This document shows, piece by piece, positions 11,640 through 19,829 of a stretch of DNA of 64,000 nt. The first letter of the stretch is position 1; every line of letters starts with the position of its first letter. The DNA lies in contig CP136062.1 of the NCBI GenBank assembly GCA_032622095.1, forward strand, positions 156,546,875 to 156,610,874, read 5' to 3'. A program made the translations under genes and the position numbers. The DNA comes from Siphonodentalium dalli (taxonomy: Eukaryota > Mollusca > Scaphopoda > Gadilida > Siphonodentaliidae). The notes under the pieces are model-generated. The model saw only the letters and a list, made by a program, of their open reading frames with translations, was not told where the DNA came from and searched no databases.

Positions 11640-12545
11640 AGATTTTTGAGATTTTTGTTTTTGAACAATATGATCAACTTGCATAGATTGTTTCGGATGA
11701 TCTGTCTCGACAGAGGAGACGTAATCCATTACTTGCGCTACTGGTTCTGGAACAGGAATAGTATCACTATTCCTGCACGTGCGTTGCTAGTGATACACTG
11801 ACGAGTTTAGTTTGACTCTGTGTTTGAGTGCTGTCGTCAGCACACGTTTTGTAGACCCTATTGTTGAGTACGTAATCTGTGGCCGAGGACAAACTATTTT
11901 CTTAGCATCTATATATGACATATTCGTCTCAGCAATATATCATTGAATCTTGAATTCATACTCCAAATTGGGACATGGATGATCCATTGAAGCATGTTAA
12001 CCTTGAGAGTTTGAACATTGCTTAATATTCGTACAATCCTTATGACCAGGAATGGAACAGTGTGCGCACCTGGTTTCTTCACTTTTACAATGTTCATGGT
12101 CATAGCCTTGACATTTAAAACATTGCAATGGGTTTGGAACATATGTGCTTATATCCGTCTTCATATACCGAACCTTCAATGTCGGTGGATGGTCGCAACG
12201 ACTGAAGGTCAGAAGATAATTATTCAACGGAACGTTTTGACCATCAACTGTCTTAGTAAATCTACGGACTTCTGGAACTCCCTGTGGTGTTCTCAGCCAA
12301 TATCTCTGATTCAAAGGAATCAGCTATATCGCGAATTCTCAACACAGCTCTACTACTGTTCAATGACTTGAGATGTGTGAGCAATATTGGTGTTTGTGCA
12401 ATGGATGTTAATTGAATAAGAGCGTTTGCTTGAATTTTTCTTGAACATTTGATCAGAAGAGATCCACTTAGTGGCCAGTCCTGATCGGTTTGACAGATTT
12501 TGATTGTCCGGCTATGCTTTGTAGCGTTTTATCAATAACAAATGC
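11640..12545 (-). pseudogene. LINE ORF1 (CCHC nucleic-acid-binding) fragment, copy 1
   Basis: The minus strand encodes a gag-like LINE ORF1. An N-terminal segment (about 12540-12365) contains LQSIAGQSKSVKPIR and, after a frameshift, GSLLIKCSRKIQANALIQLT. After another frameshift, VPEVRRFTKTVDGQ and YLLTFSRCDHPP appear near 12280-12190. Two zinc-knuckle-like modules follow: CFKCQGYDHEHCKSEETRC and a downstream AHCSIPGHKDC (about 12135-12030). A lysine/proline-rich tail runs to about 11640. In this class ORF1p coats the element RNA. The layout is typical of I/Nimb- or Jockey-type LINEs. At least two frameshifts and a stop show it is dead. The orientation is opposite to the neighbouring Tx1-like LINE, so it is an independent insertion. 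Confidence 0.75.
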
Positions 12546-12609
12546 AGAAGGTTTCTTGACATTTGATCAAAACCAAGTACTAAGGAAATACCTCAGCATC
12601 AGTGGAACT

Positions 12610-14180
12610 TGGTGGAAGGTCAATTTTACGTTTTTTTTTAGTTGCCATATGAAAAGCGGATGATCGACAACTATCCTCGCAGCCGCCTCGGACTACCTAC
12701 CGAATTAAGGTCGGGTCAAAGATTGGTACATAGCTGAATTGTGACCGGTTTAGATACTTCACATATCAGCCTATCGGTACCTCGCCATAATGAGACAGGC
12801 GTTAACAGTATAGTATTGAAACATTTAAGTCACGAAGACGAAATTAATGGCACAACACACACGAACAACAACACACTACTAGACACCGGAAACAAAATAC
12901 AGCAGACGGCAGAAATGTAATCTGAAACACTGTGAGGGACGTGACTAGCCGATTGATTGAGCCGGGTCAACTCAACCACCCGTCTTGAAGAGATGTGGGA
13001 CCAAAGAGGACCATGAGCTAAGCCGTTACCACAGGTCGATGTCTCACTTGACACAGCTGCCCTAGTATCCCCATAACTCCTGCACCACACATCAATGGAT
13101 GTACCCCTCTGCAAAAGTGGGCAACTTTAGGGATTCTTTATTATGATCAATTAGCAGCAAGCATTAGAAAAAAAAACAGTGGTATATATGGAGACAAGTA
13201 AGTGTTGATCGAGTTCGCATGGTGAATATCTATGCACTCCTGATGGCGATTCCTCAATAAATCACCCGAATAGCTTAAAGTGAAATGGGTTTTGTACAAC
13301 AAGGCAAGTTTGAAAGTCACATGTGAAATTAAAGAAAAGTCATGGATAGATGTCTGAAATATCAGAGCTCATGGAACTATGTATGATATGTCACTGATAT
13401 GGACAGGAATGTCACCCCAAGAACCTCGGGTTGCAGTCCGTTCTGGGTAGGGCGACACATATCCGCGTTGCTCTCAAGCACCGGCGATAACGGCATACTG
13501 TACTTGCATATTTTCCCAAACACGTCTCGTGTTGCCCTCGTTTCCATCGATCACACTTACGCGACTATAGATATAAAGAACCATAGTTGACATTGCTATG
13601 TGGATTATGCATGGCGGCATGTTAATCGGCGTCATTACTGTGGCATCATTGTAAAGTACACAAGAAATTGACAAAGCATAGTGAATTGTTTGATGATAAC
13701 ATAAGAGAGGATCGCAGTTCACGTCTAAGGTTTGGAGTCCTCTCTTAAGTGTTCAGTCTTTTAGAACCAAGAGCGTTTGGTGAGAAGATTTAATTGCACG
13801 ATATTTGAAAGTAGAAATAATTCATCAAATTGCTCTCTTAAGTTTCACAATTAGTGTTTTCCTTTAAATTATATATATATAATGTTCGAACTTGTGTCCC
13901 TGGTATGCAGTCAGCAACAAAACATGCTAAACAGATGGGTGAGGTACATGTGGTATTGGAATCCGGTGTATGATTTACAGCTGAAATGCGGGCATATAAC
14001 TATATGTCAGTACATGTATATTAATAACCTCTATATATTTTCGGCTTAGACAACGCGTTCGTATTATGTATGTTAGCTGAAATGCAGAATATTAACTTAT
14101 CAGTACAAGGTTCCACCCCGTTTTTCACAACAAAGTACCAAATTGTGTACACATGTGGATTGTCTTGTGACGGTCTTGTA
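12610..14180 (+). repeat. Dispersed element B, copy 1 (~1.57 kb, same family as A)
   Basis: Second member of the family seen at 4705-6375. Compared with A and with its own duplicate at 51893-53476, this copy has three internal deletions of about 60, 75 and 36 bp, near 13134, 13297 and 13650. Those deletions therefore arose in copy 1 after the large duplication. It keeps the 5' part that copy 2 lost. Confidence 0.8.
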
Positions 14181-14304
14181 TATAATCCACACCAAACTGC
14201 TCAGTGCGATAATCAGGGGACACAGTATCTCTGTGCACATGTCTGCTGATGATAATTAGCTGTACATTTCTGGTGACAACCCCTATTGCTTTACAACTAT
14301 AATG

Positions 14305-14602
14305 GAACAGTGCAATTATTTTGTGAAATCGTGGATGGTGGCCAATAAACTGAAACTAATTAGTGACAAAACTGAAGAAATGTGAGTGTCTAATCTGGCA
14401 TACGTAAAGAAAGTTAGCATATATGTTATGACTTTTGATGACACTCAAGTTCACACTCCTACAAGCCACATATGCAAGGCAATATACACTGAACTTCGGC
14501 GACATTGGAAAATGAGAAAATACATTCAAAACGACTCAATTTTTTAAAAACGTTAGTCATCTCTAAGTATCAGTAGACCTGACTACAACAATTCTATTTT
14601 AA
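14305..14602 (+). pseudogene. CR1/L2-like LINE reverse-transcriptase fragment, 5' part (copy 1)
   Basis: The reading WMVANKLKLISDKTEEM (about 14329-14380) is typical of the palm-thumb region of CR1/L2 or Jockey-type reverse transcriptases. HICKAIYTELRRHWKMRKYI follows near 14460-14520, and then a piece ending SRPDYNNSILI directly at the Helitron insertion point. The reading frame continues after the insertion at 15454. Several stops and a frameshift are present. Confidence 0.75.
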
Positions 14603-14915
14603 TCTTCTCTTCTATATATTTTGAGAACTCCGTGTATTCGAGAGATAGCCCACACCCTCCGGACCTCAATGATATAATCGTGAATGAGTATTGATATACC
14701 CCACTAAACTTTGACAAACACCAGTAATGGTGTGTAGATCATTTACATATATCTCCTATATATTTTGATACAATCTATCTAATTTACATATCTCTCTTAT
14801 ATATTTATGTTTGTGTGTGTGTTGTACTTCATACAAATCTACAATTCTCGACCGATCGGGACGAAACTTGGTACGTGTGTGTAGTTTGACCAGGCGGTGG
14901 TCGTTGTCGTATTGG

Positions 14916-15345
14916 CGAGCCCGTGCGACGCCCGTGCAGCGCATGCGCAGATGAGATCTCGGAAACGGGTGGAGCTATCGACTTGAAATTTGCTATGTGA
15001 ATGTATCTTGCGCCGGGTACAAATTTTATCGGGTCGCCGAGCCCGTGCGACGCCCGTGCAGCGCATGCGCAGACGAGATCTCGGAAACGGGTGGAGCTAT
15101 CGACTTGAAATTTGCTATGTGAATGTATCTTGCGCCGGGTACAAATTTTATCGGGTCGTCGAGCCCGTGCGACGCCCGTGCAGCGCATGCGCAGACGAGA
15201 TCTCGGAAACGGGTGGAGCTATCGACTTGAAATTTGCTATGTGAATGTATCTTGCGCCGGGTACAAATTTTATCAGGTCGCCGAGCACGTGCGACGCCAG
15301 CTTCGCGCATGCGCAGTCCAGATCTCGGAAACGGGTGGAGCTACC
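14916..15345 (+). repeat. 122-bp tandem array inside the Helitron
   Basis: The phrase GAGATCTCGGAAACGGGTGG starts at 14953, 15075 and 15197, and a diverged version starts at 15319, so the period is exactly 122 bp. Two units are almost identical, the last is more diverged, and the first is preceded by a partial unit from 14916. Each unit includes GCGCATGCGCAG, rich in CpG. The open frames on both strands here come from the repetition. The whole array is absent from copy 2. Confidence 0.95.
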
Positions 15346-15425
15346 GGGTACAATTTTTTCTTATTGAAACGCGTGGAGCTAAAAATTAAAAAAAAAATAT
15401 TTAAAAAAATGTCATGTTTCGGACA

Positions 15426-15443
15426 AGCCGCCGGTGGCGGGCT
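15426..15443 (+). other. Helitron 3' terminal hairpin
   Basis: AGCCGCC pairs with GGC-G-GGCT across a GGT loop with one bulged G. CTAG follows so that the element ends 10 nt downstream. This matches the usual position of a Helitron terminator hairpin. Confidence 0.85.
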
Positions 15444-15453
15444 AACCTGCTAG

Positions 15454-15725
15454 TTGGTGTACTATATAATCAGGTATCTCAGCGTCTGCAGAAAACTGTT
15501 GCAAGGATAGTTCTCTGTCGTAGAAGATCTGAAGACAGATGCAATCTGCAAGAATTACATTGGCTACCTGTAGCAGACATAATTCTGTATATACGACGGG
15601 GAACTATCCTAGCATATATTCAATGGTATGAAACACGCGATCCGTGGAATATATCACTTCATTCTTCCACTGCCCTTCAAGTTTGTGGACATTCAATGTT
15701 AGCCATCCTTGCGTACTTGCCTTGA
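15454..15725 (+). pseudogene. CR1/L2-like LINE reverse-transcriptase fragment, 3' part (copy 1)
   Basis: Continuation of 14305-14602 after the Helitron: GVLYNQVSQRLQKTVARIVL and LQELHWLPVADIILYIRRGT. These match the RLQxVQNxAARL...LxxLHWLPVxxRI block that ends CR1/L2-type ORF2. It terminates at 15725 after a segment shared with 16618-16690. Confidence 0.8.
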
Positions 15726-15735
15726 GGGCTTATTG
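15655..15735 (+). repeat. Short dispersed repeat, member 1
   Basis: CCCTTCAAGT..GGACATTCAATG and CTTGCCTTGAGGGCT..TTGAAATGCTAC recur at 16618-16690 in the same orientation. It overlaps the end of the LINE frame, so both may be LINE tail fragments. Confidence 0.7.
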
Positions 15736-16617
15736 AAATGCTACTCTAGTGAGTAGTTTAAGAATACCAATGCTGATAAATAACTTTAGGAATAGCCATT
15801 AAATAAATAAATATTACACAAACATTTCTTGTAAAAAGTTGGCAAGTCTGATTTAAAAAGGTGATCCACACCGAGTGACCAGACATCTTACTAGCATAGC
15901 TGCGCTGAATGTGGGATCCCACATTTCATAAAACCAAGAGACAGTGAATATTATAATGCATTCTGGAGGACTATTGCCTACATGTCTCTGAATGGTGTAG
16001 AAACCTACCAAATTATAAAAATACGTCTCTTGTGAGAGAGTTTCGACAGCCTGTGCACCATGCACGCCCGCATCGCCGAAGTGAATTAAGTCACATTAAC
16101 GTAGTAGATAATTATACAAATTATCGCGGTATATTTGCTTAAACATATGGTATATAATACCAATCTCATAATGGAAAGTATCATTTGTTACGTCTTGATT
16201 ATCTAACCGAGGAACGGCAAGAGTTGATGCTTGAAATTAACACATGCTTCCAATAATAATTCATACTGGAAACGCAAAGGGAAATTACTGTTTAAAGTTA
16301 AATAGCCCTAAATAAAACAAGCAAATATGATACAACTCGACATTCCGATTTGTTAGCACCAAATTGGGCACCACTATTTAGCAAATTCCCGCCACATTTA
16401 TAGTTATATCCTTGATATAAGTACTTTAATGGTGTGGTTTATAGATACATGAGTGACGGATCGACGCCATTGGTGTCAGGGCGGGGGGGGGGCACACATA
16501 ATGACAACAACTATATTGTAGAATTCCACTAAACTTGTATGATATATTTATAATGTATAATGTATTCAAACGTTTGAGGCGCGGGTCCAGTGGAATACAT
16601 TATTTTTCTTTCTTTCG
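15736..16617. other. No gene recognised; contains a G homopolymer
   Basis: AT-rich sequence with a run of 10 G at 16483-16492. The copy 2 counterpart reads GGGAGGGGGGGGGGGG (12 G at 54939-54950), so the tract has changed length. No coding evidence. Confidence 0.5.
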
Positions 16618-16690
16618 CTTTCCTTCAAGTCTATGGACATTCAATGTGAGTCATCCGAACTTGCCTTGAGGGCTGATTGAAATGCTACGC
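16618..16690 (+). repeat. Short dispersed repeat, member 2
   Basis: Diverged partner of 15655-15735. Copy 2 equivalents lie near 54110-54185 and 55075-55145. Confidence 0.7.
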
Positions 16691-16779
16691 GGATGAGTCT
16701 TTATTCGTCTCCATGGTATAATATGGACTTCTGTCGTACATCTCCATCAACCTTGTATAAAATGTTCTCAACGCCATGC

Positions 16780-16985
16780 TATAGGGAGTCTAATGGTTTA
16801 GTTTAACCATACGTCAGTCGATGTCATGGTTCGGGACCAAGGAAGGAACATGATACAAACTTCTTTGTCATCGATTGCCACCAGACGAATACATAATGGA
16901 ATTTAGATTGTACATGGCATTTAGGGTATGATTTAAAGTTGGCAAAGTGCACCGTCGAAGTGAATGATGGACCCGAAGCTCTTTA
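16780..16985 (+). repeat. Dispersed repeat C, member 2
   Basis: Inverted, diverged partner of 2497-2710, beginning near TATAGGGAGTCTAATGGTTT and ending near GATGGACCC. Copy 2 equivalent: about 55236-55440. Confidence 0.75.
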
Positions 16986-18156
16986 TAATGTGTTTTCACT
17001 GGGGCCCGAACCATTCAATTGTATAAAGGTTACACCCCCACTATTTCAGAACCAAATAAGTCCAATATGAACATATGTGGATATTTAAGTCAGACATGAA
17101 CCTATTTGTACGAGAGTGTTCTGGAAATGTATATGTATGCGTCTATATGATATACTGCACTACATGGTGTACTTTAAAGTCACATGGCGGTATGCGCTCC
17201 GAAATACACCTAATAATATTCGCTGTAGATTTTTCCCGGTATCGAAATAGGTCGAGATATACTTCCATTTTACGGCAGTATAGTCCCAGACAGACGCATT
17301 GAACTCATACAAAATATAACTTTGAAGACGGTGTTTGGGTGCTAAACAAACAACAGCCATGTCACGGCATGGCACATTAAAGATAATTCTGTGTTACGCT
17401 ATTCCTGATATTGTAGAAATAAAGAGCGTTTGTTTCACTTCTGTGCGAAAAATTGAAAACAGCTGGAAGATGTCTGTAACCATGGCAATTATTTATCAGA
17501 GCATATATATGATGCCGGAATATAAATAGTTCGTGTATCTGTCAACCTATATTATACCTCCTACTAAATTAGGCAGACACATATTTGGAAGCTCGAAAGA
17601 GCCATGTCCGTTTAACATACTAAACACATGGTGCGTTCTAAATCAGGAATCGAAGTCGGATAAACCATATTGTACGACCTTGCCTAAACCTACACACAAG
17701 GCTCGTCCTGATTGGTCAGTATCCTGTATTCCCATGCAGACGCGGACCGTCCTTTTGTAGTACAATTCTAGATATTTTTAATTGTACCACAAACAATGTG
17801 GTACAATCAGTGAAATGCTGCAAACGCTTCGAAATTTCAGAAGTCAAACCATACGGCCATTGGCTAATGTCATGCTAAAGACTGAAGAAAGAGACATATA
17901 ATGACTAACTACTGTATTATACTGATTTTTATTTAAGTTAGAACAAAAATAAGTCTTAAGTGAATTTGTTTGCCACAAAAACAATGGAAAGGGGTTGTCG
18001 TTCAATAGTGACGCTATGTTTCACTATCAGGTCTAAGAGAAGAATTGTTTGGTGGAAAATCTTACCACGCAGAGCTAGAAACTGGGCTATTATATAACAG
18101 TTTGAACATATGTCACTATAATTTCGACCAAAACATACAGTCGAATTACAAAAGAA
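16986..18156. other. No gene recognised; contains an 11-bp-stem hairpin
   Basis: Several frames under 80 codons are open in both duplicates without any recognisable domain. At 17781-17807 a perfect hairpin pairs ATTGTACCACA with TGTGGTACAAT over a 5-nt loop. Copy 2 equivalent: about 55441-56614. Confidence 0.5.
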
Positions 18157-18274
18157 ATAAATACACTGCGCATCGACGTGTATAGTAGAATTTGACCACA
18201 TAAACTGATTGTACTACCCCGCTTCGCGTCGTCCTACAATCAGTTTCTTTGTGGCCGATGCGCAGTGTATTTAT
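18157..18274. mobile_element. 118-bp palindromic (fold-back/MITE-like) element, copy 1
   Basis: The ends are a perfect 19-bp inverted repeat, ATAAATACACTGCGCATCG at 18157-18175 and its complement at 18256-18274. A second inner inverted repeat pairs ACTGATTGTA with TACAATCAGT. The centre is CpG-rich. No clear target-site duplication is visible. Copy 2: 56615-56732. Confidence 0.75.
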
Positions 18275-19320
18275 GTCTTAAATAGATAAGAGCAACATTT
18301 CTATAAAGTGTCGCACAATTAACTAAACTTATATAGTCATCTCCGTGATATGATGTATTCGTTTTAAAGTATAGTTTTCATACTCATAAGAGTCGCCGAT
18401 AGATAAAGGAATCGCTATATGGCTAGTTAGGTGTTTCAAAGTGGGCAGATAGGCGCCGTTGGGTATGAGGAGCTAGAAAACAACAGCATTTATTATAGGC
18501 ATCAACATGATACTAATCGTGCGGCTTGAAGATAAAGATTTTCTGAATTGGGGTGGAGTTGATGCATTAAATTGATAAAGACGGAGTTACCGATATCAAA
18601 ATGTTTGGTTAGTTTTTAAAGATCTACAGTCCGATTTAACACCAGATGACCGAATTATTTGAGATAATGACCAGCTTAGCGGGACAATGAAAAAGGAAAA
18701 CTGAATTCAATTATCATCTGTTCTATGGCACGAGCGTCGCGACAATTGACAAAGGCATATACACCAGGTTTACGCGTATACAATATCATAATTAGAAATG
18801 CTGTGTATTATATTCCATGTTTGGGCAACGGAATCATAGCTTCTCTTTATCAGAGACACTCTTTAACAGAGATCGCTGGAATATTGCTCAGTCGACAGAA
18901 ATTGAAGTCGATATCTGACCATCGAAACCTCCCGCTAATGGACCCAATCATCTTTATTTTGTGAATCAACGTTATTGCTGAGTACTCAGTTGTGATACAA
19001 TCTGTAAGATTACTGTGGTAATAATCTTCTATAACCGATGTCTATTACACGTCCATGTTGTGTTTACTTCTTGACACGGGTCGAATTAATGGTGTTAAAC
19101 TAAAGACAACAATGTGATTCAGGGTATATGATCCATGTATAAGATTGACGTTGTATTATGCCAATTTGTGGAAAACATTAACTACCTTGACCAAATATAT
19201 TCCTATCAAATGTCCCCATAAAATGTTCACGTCACTTTAACCTGGACAACGCCGGGTCACCATGCTAGTACTATATATAGCATGTAATAAAATGCGTAGG
19301 AGCTGGGAGGAACACACTAC
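18275..19320. other. RGK upstream region, no gene recognised
   Basis: A 79-codon plus-strand frame (18725-18964) is open in both duplicates but has no recognisable family. The rest is AT-rich. Distal promoter elements could lie here; none is identifiable by eye. Confidence 0.4.
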
Positions 19321-19321
19321 T

Positions 19322-19327
19322 CACGTG
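19322..19327 (+). promoter_or_regulatory. E-box CACGTG upstream of the RGK gene
   Basis: A palindromic CACGTG about 70 bp upstream of the TATA box, conserved in copy 2. It is a possible bHLH/bZIP site, by motif only. Confidence 0.35.
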
Positions 19328-19392
19328 ACTATTTCTGGCAAGCAACGTTAGAATGTGATTATTTATTATAATTAGATGAGGATTCAGCGTCC

Positions 19393-19400
19393 TATATAAA
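19393..19400 (+). promoter_or_regulatory. TATA box of RGK gene, copy 1
   Basis: TATATAAA lies 112 bp upstream of the ATG. Transcription would be expected to start about 25-30 bp downstream, near 19424, giving a 5' leader of roughly 80 nt. Nearby sequence is identical or nearly so in copy 2. Confidence 0.65.
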
Positions 19401-19504
19401 GAGTCGTAGATAGGGACACCACTCATAACGCATTTGCAACTCATCAGTTAATAAACCATCGCTGACATTTATATCGCACCTTCGATATCCTGTAATTTGT
19501 CAAA

Positions 19505-19829
19505 ATGTCTCGTCAAAATTATAAAATTAATGCTGAGGATCGTGACATGTACTCCTGTCGTTCTTTCAGCTTCACATCAAAAGGACTGATCAATAAGGGG
19601 GATTCGATGCAATCTCTGAGTGACGTAAGCCTAACATCAAGTAGTGGCGAATCGAGCGATAGTTCTTCCCGTACTTCTAGCTGTTCTGACTTCTTTTACG
19701 CAGACGAATCGGTGCTACGCCAAGAATGCTGCCGTGTAGCTGTCGTAGGTTCACATGGCGTTGGGAAGACGGCCCTGATACGACAATTTATGACGTCAGA
19801 ATACGTTGGTGATGTCGACGATGTGGAAG
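19505..19829 (+). CDS. RGK GTPase exon 1
   Basis: Codes for residues 1-108 plus one base: the Ser-rich N-terminus, then CCRVAVVGSHGVGKTALIRQ, the first beta strand and P-loop. The donor is GAAG|GTTGGT. Reading on would stop seven codons later, so splicing is required. Confidence 0.9.

Larger units (their letters stand above)
14603..15453 (+). mobile_element. Non-autonomous Helitron, 851 bp (present only in copy 1)
   Basis: The element begins TCTTCTCTTC at 14603 and ends AACCTGCTAG at 15453. It lies exactly between A (14602) and T (15454). Copy 2 has the pre-insertion sequence ATTTTAA then TTGGTGT near 53900, with no target-site duplication. A 3' hairpin, AGCCGCCGGTGGCGGGCT (15426-15443), sits 10 nt before the end. 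TC/CTRR termini, a subterminal hairpin and A-T insertion are the defining signs of Helitrons. There is no coding capacity, so mobilisation would need Rep-helicase from elsewhere. Most of the interior is a 122-bp tandem array. Confidence 0.92.

Noticed and set aside
14829-15310. Overlapping open frames of up to 119 codons on both strands in the 122-bp array
   Set aside because: The unit length is not a multiple of three and the frames simply reuse the repeat. There is no domain, and the array is absent from copy 2.
14916-15345. Regular repeats resembling a CRISPR array
   Set aside because: The units are contiguous 122-bp tandems without unique spacers, in animal DNA inside a Helitron.
18725-18964. 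A 79-codon frame upstream of RGK as an additional exon or gene
   Set aside because: No family, no splice context, and it lies upstream of the TATA box of the RGK gene.
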